Assembly (NCBI RefSeq): GCF_000429825.1
Contig: NZ_KE386960.1
Location: 1-34,148, forward strand
DNA: 34,148 nucleotides
From: Cohnella thermotolerans DSM 17683
Lineage (GTDB): Bacteria; Bacillota; Bacilli; Paenibacillales; Paenibacillaceae
Reading direction: 5' to 3'
Under the pieces are notes generated by a model. The model searched no databases and had not been told where the DNA came from. It saw only the letters and a list, made by a program, of their open reading frames with translations. Positions 15,507 through 23,783 of the stretch are shown here, piece by piece. The position numbers and the translations under genes are program-made. Position 1 is the first letter of the stretch; every line of letters begins with the position of its first letter.

Positions 15507-15843
15507 ATGGCGATCGTTAAAAATTCGTTCGTCGAAGGCTTCGTCCCGGAACATAATCACGGGTCCGTCGATTACACGTCCGTATCGCACGGCCACGTCC
15601 ATCAGTGCCTCGATGTCACGTCCCCCCCCGATTCCGACGCCGGACGGAGGGCATATTCACTACACGGAAGGCTATGTTCTGTTTGAAAATGGGCATCAGC
15701 ACGCTTACAAAGCCTTCTCCGGTCCGGCGATTCCCATCGGCAACGGCATGCACGTTCATTACTACGATTTCTACACAACGACGGACGACGGGCACAATCA
15801 CCGGGTGCAAGGGGTGGATATGCCGGCCCCCGGGACCCGATAA
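15507..15843 (+). pseudogene. YmaF-family His-rich protein, frameshifted at a C8 run
   Basis: Two frames together give one YmaF-like protein. The first runs from ATG 15507 (GGGTGG ribosome site) as MAIVKNSFVEGFVPEHNHGS and on through HGHVHQCLDVTSPP. The second continues as PIPTPDGGHIHYTEGYVLFE, then NGHQHAY, GMHVHYYDFY and DGHNHRVQG. The repeated GHxH motifs are typical of the family, which probably binds metal; its function is unknown. The frames join at a run of eight C (15622-15629); one added C would restore a reading frame of about 112 codons. So this is either a sequencing slip, a true mutation or slippage-based switching. Confidence 0.75.
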
Positions 15844-15870
15844 CGAGCGGCATGAATCATGAACGACAAG

Positions 15871-15905
15871 AAGAGCGACCTTCTCCGGGGAGAGAGATCG
15901 CTCTT
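15871..15905. terminator. terminator between ymaF-like gene and ctaB
   Basis: AAGAGCGA / TCGCTCTT stem with outer GAACGA/TCGTTC pairing. It lies between two converging genes, close to both stops. Confidence 0.5.
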
Positions 15906-15917
15906 TCGTTCATCCGC

Positions 15918-16847
15918 TCAAAATAATGGCTTGATGAGGGAATACCCGACAATGATAAACAACAGAATGGTAATATGGTTCAGCGAGAAAACAAACATCG
16001 TTTTCGCCCAGCCGTTCGATGGGTTGCGGCGGTAGCTGACGATGCTCAGAATGAACCAGCCCAGGCTGAGAACGGCGGCCGTAACGGCAATAAACGGACT
16101 AAAGCTCCAGAACAGAAAGCTGGATACGAACAACGCCGCTAGGTACACGTTCGTCTGCAAATACGTTCTGCGGATCCCCTTCACCACAGGCAGCATCGGA
16201 ACGTTCGCCTTCCGATAATCCTCCACCCGGCGAATCGCGATCGCATAGAAATGCGGCATTTGCCAGAGGAGCATCAAGATGAACAATGCAGCAATGCCGG
16301 GGTGCGTCATATCGGATGAGATGGCCGCCCACCCGATCAGCGGGGGCGTCGCTCCCGACAGGCTTCCGACTTCCGTATTGAAGACCGTCCGGCGCTTGGT
16401 CCACATCGTATAAGGAACGACGTAGAGGAACAAGCCGAGAAAGCCGAAAAAGGCGGCCAGCGGCGAAGCCCAGTACAGAGCGGCCAACCCGGCAATCGCC
16501 ATCCCGAACCCGATGGCCAGCCCTTTCCTTACGCTCACCTGCCCGGTTACGGTCGGCCGTTTCTTCGTACGTTCCATCATGACGTCGATATCCCGGTCGT
16601 ACACGTTATTGAACGCCCCGGCCGATCCGATGACCAGCGTCGCACCGATCAAAGCCAGAACAATGCTTCCGATCTTGTCGAAGAACGGGATATGATGAAC
16701 AAGCAGTGCCATGCTGAGACCCGCAAACATCGCGATCAGATTCGATTTGACAATGCCGATCTTGATCGTGTCGAACAACATCTTCGAGAACGAAACGGAC
16801 GACAAGTCATAGCCCGTCTCGAGTCGATTTTGATTTATCGTGCTCAT
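15918..16847 (-). CDS. ctaB: protoheme IX farnesyltransferase (heme O synthase)
   Basis: UbiA-family membrane prenyltransferase adding a farnesyl group to heme B to make heme O, needed for aa3/bo-type terminal oxidases. 309 residues with about nine membrane spans. The first prenyl-diphosphate motif is NNVYDRDIDVMMERTKKRP (about residues 80-98). The heme-transferase signature is LWQMPHFYAIAIRRVEDYR followed by KANVPMLPVV. It stands alone here, without ctaA or cytochrome oxidase genes. The GGGGAGG ribosome site lies 12 bases from the ATG, slightly far. Confidence 0.96.
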   Translation of the reverse strand: MSTINQNRLETGYDLSSVSFSKMLFDTIKIGIVKSNLIAMFAGLSMALLVHHIPFFDKIGSIVLALIGATLVIGSAGAFNNVYDRDIDVMMERTKKRPTVTGQVSVRKGLAIGFGMAIAGLAALYWASPLAAFFGFLGLFLYVVPYTMWTKRRTVFNTEVGSLSGATPPLIGWAAISSDMTHPGIAALFILMLLWQMPHFYAIAIRRVEDYRKANVPMLPVVKGIRRTYLQTNVYLAALFVSSFLFWSFSPFIAVTAAVLSLGWFILSIVSYRRNPSNGWAKTMFVFSLNHITILLFIIVGYSLIKPLF

Positions 16848-16997
16848 GAATCCAACAAGCCTCCCCTTCCGCTATCTACTCTCTATCCTACCAAAAAGGG
16901 GCGGCTTTTTTACGTTTCGGCGAAAACAATCATCATTCTGTCAAAATCCTGTGGCAAATTCTTTGAAATTGCACGGCACTGTTCCCTGGACGTCGCC

Positions 16998-17144
16998 TCA
17001 CCGCTTGTTTATCTTTATATGGCTAGTATGCTCGTTCACAATTTCTACAATTCGTCTGAACGCTTCCTCCACCGTTCCGACCTTGACAAGGGTGACGCGG
17101 TCATCCGCATCCGTCATGATCCTTGGCGTATTGTGCGGCTTCAT
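16998..17144 (-). CDS. small protein of unknown function (48 aa)
   Basis: Reads MKPHNTPRIMTDADDRVTLV and ends NEHTSHIKINKR. Composition and third-base pattern look coding, and the middle (TVEEAFRRIVEIVNE) would form an amphipathic helix. It sits between ctaB and the terminator at 17172-17209. The ribosome site is poor (GGAACCGGCCG). I do not recognise a family. Confidence 0.4.
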   Translation of the reverse strand: MKPHNTPRIMTDADDRVTLVKVGTVEEAFRRIVEIVNEHTSHIKINKR

Positions 17145-17171
17145 CGGCCGGTTCCGGCTTTGATAGAAAAT

Positions 17172-17209
17172 AAAAAGAGGTTCGGGCTTATCCGTCCGAG
17201 CCTCTTTTT
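17172..17209. terminator. bidirectional intrinsic terminator
   Basis: AAAAAGAGGTTCG / CGAGCCTCTTTTT, a 13-bp stem with one G-U pair and A/T runs on both sides. Confidence 0.8.
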
Positions 17210-17494
17210 ATTGCATCGTTCGATACGGCCACTGCCGAGCCAGGCGCCTTGCATCAGCCAGATCAGGACGATAACGCGGCGATTGCACCATCTGACGGAA
17301 TCAAAACCAGCTTGTCCAAATAGCCGAAATGAGATCCGTGTCGTTGTCCCCATTTAATCCATTCATGATAACCAATATTAGGTCCGGTTCATGCAGGCAT
17401 TTCAAGCGAAGAATAGCTGCGAGCCCATCCGATCCGGGAAGGATCTGGCAATAGCTCGAACAAAACGTTCTGCCGGAGATACCGAACGAACAGA
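17210..17494. other. stretch with no supportable gene
   Basis: Short open frames on the minus strand (for example one containing LHEPDLILVIMNGLNGDNDT) are broken by stops and lack ribosome sites. They could be decayed coding sequence, but I cannot assign them. Confidence 0.3.
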
Positions 17495-17528
17495 GGAAAG
17501 GAGCAGATGATTCCCTTCTGCTCCTTCC
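17495..17528 (-). terminator. hairpin downstream of the YhcN-like gene
   Basis: GGAAGGAGCAG with CTGCTCCTTTCC, an 11- to 12-bp stem with a 10-nt loop. The T run is weak (CTCCTTTCCTCTGTT). Between it and the gene an RBS-led six-codon frame (MKFVLK) ends at once, perhaps a broken small gene. Confidence 0.45.
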
Positions 17529-17667
17529 GTTTGTACGCAGCAGCTCGCTTGGGCCGCCGCCTTGGCCAACGCTGGCATGAAGGCGACTTCTCCGCAGTGC
17601 ATCAGCAAAGAGACGACCATAATGCCGTTAACGATCATTTGAGAACGAACTTCATCTGTTGTTCTCC

Positions 17668-18351
17668 TTATCGACGCCCGGAAACGGACGTGCCTCTCGA
17701 CATTCCGGATGCGTTCCGGGTTTCGGAAGCTTTCTGCAGAATATAAGCCAAATCCTTGACTAACGTATCCGATTTCGCGCGAAGCCCGGAGCGGGAAGAC
17801 AGCGCAAGATTGACGCGGTCGATGGCCTTAATGGCTTTTGGATCGGTGACGGTCAGCAAGACGACTTGGTCAGCGCTGTGCTCGTTAAACGACTCGATGC
17901 CGCGTCTGCTGCCGGCCGTCGTTCCTGCTCCCGAAGCGCGTGCGGTCCGATTCCCTTGCAGCCGGCTCTTCCCGTTCGCCCCGGCTCCGTCCGAAGATCC
18001 GACAATTCGCATCCAGTTCCCCAGTTGAAGAATATGGGAATTGGAATTCAGGCTGGACGTTCCCGCCGTTCCGCGTGTGGGATCCGCATGGCGGGAAGTG
18101 ATGCTGTAGGAACCGGAGGTGCGGCTTCCGGTCGTTCCGGCAGCGCCGAACGTACGGGACATGCCGCCGTTCGTTCCCACTCCCATCCGGGTTAAGCCGG
18201 TGGCATCGGAACGGTAAGCGGAGCTTTGGTGTATGACATACCCGCGATTCGCGTTCTTCGTCTTCACACCGTAATTGTTGCCGGAGCAACCGGTGAACAG
18301 GACGGCCGACACCCCCAAGACGCATGCAAGCTTTAACGGCACCAATTTCAA
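17668..18351 (-). CDS. YhcN/YlaJ-like sporulation lipoprotein
   Basis: 227 residues from a TTG start chosen because GGGAGG lies eight bases upstream and the product then opens directly with a lipoprotein signal (KLVPLKLACVLGVSAVLFTG, then Cys22). In-frame Met codons further upstream lack ribosome sites. The middle (residues 30-150) is low-complexity Ser/Gly/Thr. The C-terminal third, with ADQVVLLTVTDPKAIKAIDR and LVKDLAYILQKASE, resembles the YhcN/YlaJ domain of forespore-membrane lipoproteins. The family acts in spores or germination in a poorly defined way. It is a single gene with a terminator-like hairpin behind it. Confidence 0.75.
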   Translation of the reverse strand: MKLVPLKLACVLGVSAVLFTGCSGNNYGVKTKNANRGYVIHQSSAYRSDATGLTRMGVGTNGGMSRTFGAAGTTGSRTSGSYSITSRHADPTRGTAGTSSLNSNSHILQLGNWMRIVGSSDGAGANGKSRLQGNRTARASGAGTTAGSRRGIESFNEHSADQVVLLTVTDPKAIKAIDRVNLALSSRSGLRAKSDTLVKDLAYILQKASETRNASGMSRGTSVSGRR

Positions 18352-18644
18352 GGACGATACCTCCCGTCTAGTTGTGGCCATCGGCAGGCCCATCTTTATT
18401 GTTCTCTTCAAGGTGGGAACTAGCCGAGTAAACTGCTGCAAATGACGGGGGCCCTTCGGGTTAGCGCCGTTCTTTTTCCAGCGGACAAGCCGTATCCGGT
18501 CGGATTATAGGATATGAAGAAGATGAGGCTCGTACGACAAGGAGGGAGCAAGAGGAAATCGTCCGAACAAGGCGGTTAACAGGTTCGCCAAATTCGAAGC
18601 CGGAATATTGTAAAGGGAAGTTCGTCCCCAGCCGCTTATGTAAA
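18352..18644. other. upstream region of the YhcN-like gene, no gene seen
   Basis: No coding frame with a ribosome site. A perfect TATAAT occurs on the minus strand near 18507-18512 but without a matching -35, so it may or may not be the lipoprotein gene's promoter. Confidence 0.3.
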
Positions 18645-18672
18645 ACAACCGGAGCGAGAGCGCCCCGGTTGT
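18645..18672 (-). terminator. terminator of the YjcZ-like gene
   Basis: ACAACCGG / CCGGTTGT stem continuing into TTTTA on the minus strand, 20 bp after the yjcZ-like stop. Confidence 0.7.
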
Positions 18673-18691
18673 CTCGGTCATATGCGATCGA

Positions 18692-18802
18692 TTAGATGAA
18701 CGTTCCGGCAGCCAGGATAATGACCAGCAAAATGAACAGAACCAGAACGAATGCAGTTACTCCGCCGAAGCCCCCACACGAACCGGCAACAGGAAAACCC
18801 AT
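18692..18802 (-). CDS. YjcZ-family small spore-associated peptide (36 aa)
   Basis: Reads MGFPVAGSCGGFGGVTAFVL then a hydrophobic tail ending in AAGTFI: a Gly-rich head with one Cys (residue 9) followed by a single membrane helix. This is the layout of YjcZ-type sporulation peptides of Bacilli. The strong ribosome site AGGTGGTGATACAA precedes the ATG. It lies 134 bp after the YcaO gene on the same strand and ends at its own terminator. A CATATGTTA that fits the sigma-K -10 consensus lies about 50 bp upstream, without a clear -35. The precise role of the family is unknown. Confidence 0.82.
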   Translation of the reverse strand: MGFPVAGSCGGFGGVTAFVLVLFILLVIILAAGTFI

Positions 18803-18936
18803 TTGTATCACCACCTGATCTTGATGTTGTGTGATTCGTCATCACCCTTCTAACATATGGCATAGGGACTTGATCTGACTGTACAAACACACAGATCCGC
18901 TCACGTTCCGCTCCTGTCTAGATGGGCCGGCCCTCT

Positions 18937-20865
18937 TCACGGAAAAGGATGCGGATGCGGGTTGAGCTCCTTCGGATCGAGCGGACCGTTCGCGTATCCG
19001 AGTTCGGCGGGAATTCGCAGCACCCGCTCCAGCCCGGTCAGGCGGACGAACGCATGCCCGAACGTCATCGGCAGCATGCCCGGTATGAATACTTTCACGC
19101 AGTGCAGTCCGTTCCGTGCCGCCTCGGGCGAAGTTTGATCGACGACGATGACGTCCAATCCGAGCCGGCGAAATGTCTCGATCGCCTCCTTCAAGTCTTC
19201 GGTCAGATCCGGATGCGGGACCGTGCGCTTGAACGATTCTCCGAACGTGCGCATCGGACGGTCCGAATCGAGAAGGAACCGCAGCCGCTCCTCCGCTTCC
19301 GGCAAGCCGTAGAGCAGCGCATGATGCTCCATCTCCGTCACGAGCGACGGATCGTGGAGCATAGCCCGCAGCTTTTCCCGATTCGACTCGAACCTCATCT
19401 GCAGCCCTTCCGCCATGGCGGACAGCTCGTGAAGGGCGCTCTTGGCCGCGCTTGCCGGATGAGGATGCGCCGCTGCAGCGCAGAGAAGGTTCATCCTCCC
19501 CGGCCTTACGGTTTTAGCCAGCGCCAGAACGCATGGAATTCCGTTTTCCGTCGTCATGTTGTAAAGCTGCGCCTCGTAGCCGGCAACCGCCCGAAGCCTT
19601 TCGATCATGAGCGTCAATTCCGCATCGTTCGCGGAAGCGGGGTCCAGGCGGGGTACGGGCAGCCGAGCGTACCAGGTCAGCAGGAACGCGTCGCGCTCGA
19701 CCACTTCCAGCATCCCGTACAAGATGGCTTCCTCCGGACATCCGCCCAAAGCGCAGCCGTTGGAGCCCTCCTGTACGAAAGCGTCCCCGTAGTTTGTGCC
19801 ATAATAGGCGAGCTGCTGCGGAACGAGAATCGGCCGCTCCCGCAGGAAGGAATATCCCCAGACCCAGTCGATCGGAGCATCGGGATCGTACGGCTCGAAC
19901 GGGAAGCCGGGACTGTCGTACGCTTCATGCGCATGCAGCCCTGTCCGGGCGGGATCGAGCGCCGCATCGGCAAGCTCGTTGTAGCTGCCGAAGACGAAGG
20001 TTCGCTTGCCCAACGGCGCCTGGCCGCAGCGCCGTTCCACGCCTTCCAGAATGGCGGCCGCCTCGCTCGCCGCGAAGGAAAGGGTTCTCCCTCCCGCCAC
20101 TTCGCTTCCCCAGACGAAAGACGGCAGGTGGACGCTGACGGAAGCGAACGGCGAAGCCAAATCGCGGTACCGTTCGTTGATCAGGCCGGTTCGTTCGTCG
20201 TAATAATGCTTCCGCAACGTATCCGTCCAGCCGTCGATCGGACGAAGCCGGTAACGATGCCGATGAGCTTTGGGCCTCGGCTGCAAAACGATGCGGGCCT
20301 TCTCCGCCGTGTCCTCGGGACGCTCGCCGCAGATCGGACACATCGGGTCCGGCAAAATGAAATGAAGCGAGCTGCTCAGCGTATCCAACCGGATGTTGTA
20401 CATATGTTCGGCCGTGCGGGGGTCTCTGGCTTGCAGCGTCTTTTCGATCTCCACCGCCGCCAATCGGGCGACGTGCCATAGCGCGAGCCGGGAGAGGACG
20501 CCTTGCCCCCGGCTCCGTTCGGGCCGCGGTTCCTTCGGCCCGAAAGAGAACTTCGCCGTAAACCGCCGGGTATCGGCGCACAGCGAGCACCCGGGTTCGT
20601 TCGGGCGGACCAGCGGACCGATCCAGGCTTCTTCGGCGGACAGAAGGATGCGAATCCAAGGAATGCCCGCCTGCCGCATCCATTGTTCAACCGCCGAATG
20701 ATCGTAGGATCCGTCGTCCTCCGCCGCTACGACGGCCAGATCCGCTCCCGGCAGCTCCATGCCCCCGATGTCGGTTCGGCGAACGATCGCACAGCGATCC
20801 GCCAACGCGTCCCGCATCATGTCCGCCACCGGATTCGCTCCGGCAATGACCACGCACGGCTTCAC
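18937..20865 (-). CDS. TOMM cyclodehydratase: leader-binding/zinc domain fused to YcaO
   Basis: 642-residue enzyme of thiazole/oxazole-modified microcin biosynthesis. YcaO cyclodehydratases use ATP to turn Cys/Ser/Thr of a precursor peptide into azolines. The N-terminal part (1-200) is the C-protein/leader-binding-like region with a zinc site: Cys93/Cys96 in CSLC and Cys176/Cys179 in CPIC. From about residue 240 comes the YcaO domain with ATP-site glutamates in SEAAAILEGVERR and GCPEEAILYGMLEVVERDAF. The protein ends NPHPHPFP, matching the C-terminal PxPxP hallmark of TOMM YcaO proteins. The GTG start overlaps the upstream gene's stop (GTGA), so the two are translationally coupled. No oxidase for azole formation and no precursor are visible nearby. 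Confidence 0.93.
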   Translation of the reverse strand: MKPCVVIAGANPVADMMRDALADRCAIVRRTDIGGMELPGADLAVVAAEDDGSYDHSAVEQWMRQAGIPWIRILLSAEEAWIGPLVRPNEPGCSLCADTRRFTAKFSFGPKEPRPERSRGQGVLSRLALWHVARLAAVEIEKTLQARDPRTAEHMYNIRLDTLSSSLHFILPDPMCPICGERPEDTAEKARIVLQPRPKAHRHRYRLRPIDGWTDTLRKHYYDERTGLINERYRDLASPFASVSVHLPSFVWGSEVAGGRTLSFAASEAAAILEGVERRCGQAPLGKRTFVFGSYNELADAALDPARTGLHAHEAYDSPGFPFEPYDPDAPIDWVWGYSFLRERPILVPQQLAYYGTNYGDAFVQEGSNGCALGGCPEEAILYGMLEVVERDAFLLTWYARLPVPRLDPASANDAELTLMIERLRAVAGYEAQLYNMTTENGIPCVLALAKTVRPGRMNLLCAAAAHPHPASAAKSALHELSAMAEGLQMRFESNREKLRAMLHDPSLVTEMEHHALLYGLPEAEERLRFLLDSDRPMRTFGESFKRTVPHPDLTEDLKEAIETFRRLGLDVIVVDQTSPEAARNGLHCVKVFIPGMLPMTFGHAFVRLTGLERVLRIPAELGYANGPLDPKELNPHPHPFP

Positions 20866-22478
20866 GGCTCCTCCACCCCTTGCAGCATGGTGACGACCAC
20901 CCGGATTGGCCGCTTATCGCCCCACAACGCCAGCGGCCATTCGAAGACGCCAAGACGCATCCGGTTGCACTCCAGCGCGGATACAGCGGACCCGAGAAGC
21001 TCGGCAAGGGACGCCTCCTCCAATTCGTAAAAATCGATCGGAGGCGCACCAAGCGTACGCTCGTTCGCGCCGAGCTGCCCATGCAGCAGCGCTCGAAGCA
21101 GCGCTTGGCGCATGGCTAGCGTCGCATTCAAGCCCGTGCCGACGAACCGGTCGCCGCCGCAGACGACCTGCGCGACAGGGAAGCCGAACAGCTCCTTCTC
21201 CGCCGTTGCGATCGTCGCGCTTTCTCGCATCGCAAGGAGCGCCCGCCAGTAATATGCGGAGCGCAAATCCAGGAGCGGCAGTGCCGGCGCTTGGCCTGGC
21301 CGGGGGATGCCCTCGGCGACCTTGCGTTCAAGCTCGCCGTTCAAAGCTTTCTGCAACCCGCGGCATATGGCCTCGACATAGGTTTCTCCGGCTCCAATCC
21401 CGACGATCGCGTCCGGCGGCCATTCGGCGAGCCGATCCGACATTCGCGCAGCGTAAGCTTCGATGCCGGCCAGCCCCGCGTCCCTTCGCGCCTCCGAGTG
21501 GGTGAACGCGGGGCAGACCATGTCCGGAAGCAGCCTGGCCGGTCCTTCCGATCGCGGGTCGACCGGCTGAACTCGGCACAACGCGAGAGGCAGCTGCTTT
21601 AAATCGCCTTCCTCCCAGATGTGAAAAATGCCCGTCACCGCCGAAGTCAGCTCTTCGAAGCGGGCAAGCAGCCGCAGCGGGTCGAGTGCGGGCGGGTTCG
21701 CCTCCAGCATCGGCTGCAGGGGATCGATCCGTTCGATCCCCGGGAAGCCGCTCGCCGGAAGGTGCGGCCGAACCGGATGGATGCCGCCTATGCAGGATGC
21801 CAGGTCCAGAACAAACAACGCGTGGCGCAGCATCGGTTGTTCCGTTCCCCCGATCGCCTTCGCCAATTCCAGAGCGATCGCATTCGCAAGCAGCGAGGCC
21901 TCGTCGACGGTAAGCCGATGCGGCAGCCGTTCGCTCCCGAGCGCGCTCTCATGCACTTGACGCCAAGCCGATTCCCAGCCGCCCTCGGTTCCGGGCTCGA
22001 TCAACGGTCCGGCCAAACCCGCGGTTCCCGCGACGATCGCCGGCAGCAGCGTTTTGTTCTCGTGCCGGCATGCCGCTTCGAGTGTCCGCAGCGCCTCGGC
22101 ATCCCCGGAGCGGGACACATAAACAATCGCTTCATACGGGCGTACGGTTTCCCGCCAACGTTCAATATCTTCCCTGCGCACCCGGATGTCCTCCCAATCA
22201 AACGCGAAGCCCATTCTCCGGGCTTCCTGCGCCAATCGGCCCAATCGCGTTCGGTCCGTCGGTTCCATACCGTCGATCGCCAAGCGGCAATTCGCAAAAC
22301 CGGCTTGCAGCAGGGACTCTCCCAACGCAATCAACAAAGGTCCCGACCCGATCGCAAGGACTGCGGAATCGCTCCAAGCGCCGGCCGACGTTCGTTCCGG
22401 CGACGGCTTCGCCCGCGACCGTTCGCCGTTTGTCTCCAGCCGCATCTCCACTTCGTTATCCACGCCTTTTCTATTCAA
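20862..22478 (-). CDS. ThiF-like thiazole-bacteriocin maturation protein
   Basis: 538-residue protein resembling the putative thiazole-containing bacteriocin maturation proteins that pair with fused YcaO enzymes in Bacillus (heterocycloanthracin-type loci). An N-terminal ThiF/E1-like Rossmann segment (AVLAIGSGPLLIALGESLLQ, about residues 40-59) is followed by a long alpha/beta region with CIGGIHPVRPHLPASGFPGI and a C-terminal part with VVCGGDRFVGTGLNATLAM that resembles a degenerate YcaO-like tail. Its exact reaction is unknown; it may position the precursor. It overlaps the cyclodehydratase gene by four bases. The start is uncertain: the TTG at 22478 lacks a good ribosome site, and GTG 22451 or ATG 22445 are alternatives. 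Confidence 0.83.
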   Translation of the reverse strand: MNRKGVDNEVEMRLETNGERSRAKPSPERTSAGAWSDSAVLAIGSGPLLIALGESLLQAGFANCRLAIDGMEPTDRTRLGRLAQEARRMGFAFDWEDIRVRREDIERWRETVRPYEAIVYVSRSGDAEALRTLEAACRHENKTLLPAIVAGTAGLAGPLIEPGTEGGWESAWRQVHESALGSERLPHRLTVDEASLLANAIALELAKAIGGTEQPMLRHALFVLDLASCIGGIHPVRPHLPASGFPGIERIDPLQPMLEANPPALDPLRLLARFEELTSAVTGIFHIWEEGDLKQLPLALCRVQPVDPRSEGPARLLPDMVCPAFTHSEARRDAGLAGIEAYAARMSDRLAEWPPDAIVGIGAGETYVEAICRGLQKALNGELERKVAEGIPRPGQAPALPLLDLRSAYYWRALLAMRESATIATAEKELFGFPVAQVVCGGDRFVGTGLNATLAMRQALLRALLHGQLGANERTLGAPPIDFYELEEASLAELLGSAVSALECNRMRLGVFEWPLALWGDKRPIRVVVTMLQGVEEP

Positions 22479-22559
22479 GTCATGGATTACGTTATGTGTA
22501 TTCGCCCATTTTGGTGAGATGGATCCCCGCCTTGGAATAACGATGGAAAAAGGTTCGAA

Positions 22560-23783
22560 TCACTTTTGAAAGCGCAAGAGAACAAACGACAACAGAGCCG
22601 ACAAGGCGATCACAGCCGCGCCCAAAACATAGACCATCCTGACGCCCAGCGTATCCGACGCGAGTCCGACGAGGGCCATAGAGACGCCCGTTACGGTCGA
22701 GAGCAGAATGCTTCTTGAAGCGTAAACGTTCGGCAGGGCCGAAGCCTGCATGCTCGTCTGAAGCGCCGTTTGCTGCGCCACGTCCCGAATCTGATAGGCG
22801 GGTCCCATCGCCACGCAGAGGAGCAGGGCGAGCCAGGGCGTGCCGTTCAAGCCGTACAGCAGCGTAAACAGGCTAAAGAGAAAGGAACCCGCCGCCATGC
22901 ACATAATTAAATGCCCCTGGATCATTCGCGCCAACAGCCAGGCGAGCAGTCCTCCGGTGATCGTTCCGACAAAGTAGCTGGCGTTAATATATCCCCACCA
23001 CTCTTCGCCCCGATGAAGCGCTTCTTGTACATAAACCAAAGAGACCGCTCCTACCCAGATCGTCCCGGCCATTCCTTCCAAAACATCCATCAACGTGACG
23101 ATGCGAAGCGTGCGATTGCGCCAAAGCAAGCGCCAGCCTTCCCGCACGGCCTCCCATTTCGTCTGCCGAACGATGGGTTCCGGCTGCTCCTCGCGTTTAA
23201 ACCTGCGGGCCAAATCGGCTAGGCAAAGGACGGACAGCCACCATAATCCGACCGAGACGGACAATGTCGGCCTCGGCCCGAGCGCCAGGATGATCGAACC
23301 GGTCAAGGTGTATCCGACAAATTGAGCGGTCTGGCTTACCATGGATAACAAGCTGTTCGCTCTCACCAGCTCCGACGGTCCGACCAGCTTCGGGGGGAAC
23401 GAAGCAAGCAGCGGATTCCCCCACCCTTCCAGCAAAGCGATCAAAAGAACGAATAAAAGCAGGATGTAAGTGCGGGAAGCGATGAACGGAAATCCGAAGA
23501 CGACCGCCGTAAGGAGCAAAGCTTTGACCGCTTGAAGAACGACAAGCAAACCGGAGGAACGGAATTTCCGCAGCAGCAGCGGCGCGGTCAAACCGGCCGC
23601 GATGCCCGCAAGCGCCTTGAGAAAAGGAAACAGGGATGCGATAAAGGCCGATCCGGATTGCCGATAGATTTCGATCGTCACGACCATGATATAAACGACG
23701 TCCGCCAACGAAATGCAGGTCTCCGCAACGGCGAACGAATAAAAAGAGCGGTGCCGACCGCTCTCGATCCTAATGTCGCTCAT
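22560..23783 (-). CDS. MFS transporter, probable TOMM exporter
   Basis: 407-residue major facilitator with about 12 membrane spans and a central basic loop (RRFKREEQPEP). Family-typical stretches are GSAFIASLFPFLKALAGIAA, LLEGWGNPLLASFPPKLVGP and MLEG...GTITGGLLAWLL-like segments; it resembles the EntS/MFS_3 group. Its ATG directly follows the TAG stop of the upstream 60-codon gene, whose last codons contain its AAGGAGAG ribosome site, so translation is coupled. It lies 81 bp upstream of the TOMM maturation gene on the same strand, so export of or immunity to the modified peptide is the likely role, by context only. Confidence 0.88.
   Translation of the reverse strand: MSDIRIESGRHRSFYSFAVAETCISLADVVYIMVVTIEIYRQSGSAFIASLFPFLKALAGIAAGLTAPLLLRKFRSSGLLVVLQAVKALLLTAVVFGFPFIASRTYILLLFVLLIALLEGWGNPLLASFPPKLVGPSELVRANSLLSMVSQTAQFVGYTLTGSIILALGPRPTLSVSVGLWWLSVLCLADLARRFKREEQPEPIVRQTKWEAVREGWRLLWRNRTLRIVTLMDVLEGMAGTIWVGAVSLVYVQEALHRGEEWWGYINASYFVGTITGGLLAWLLARMIQGHLIMCMAAGSFLFSLFTLLYGLNGTPWLALLLCVAMGPAYQIRDVAQQTALQTSMQASALPNVYASRSILLSTVTGVSMALVGLASDTLGVRMVYVLGAAVIALSALLSFVLLRFQK

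Noticed and set aside
18692..18802. YjcZ-like peptide as the TOMM precursor
   Set aside because: Only one Cys, no Ser/Thr/Cys-rich core and a membrane-helix tail typical of YjcZ. Kept only as an open question.
18922..20481. 519-codon open frame on the plus strand
   Set aside because: It is the antisense shadow of the YcaO gene. The composition is Arg/Pro-rich with no ribosome site or family, while the minus frame carries clear zinc, ATP and PxPxP motifs.
21621..22517. 298-codon plus-strand frame
   Set aside because: Antisense shadow of the ThiF-like gene; Arg-rich and unrelated to any family I know.
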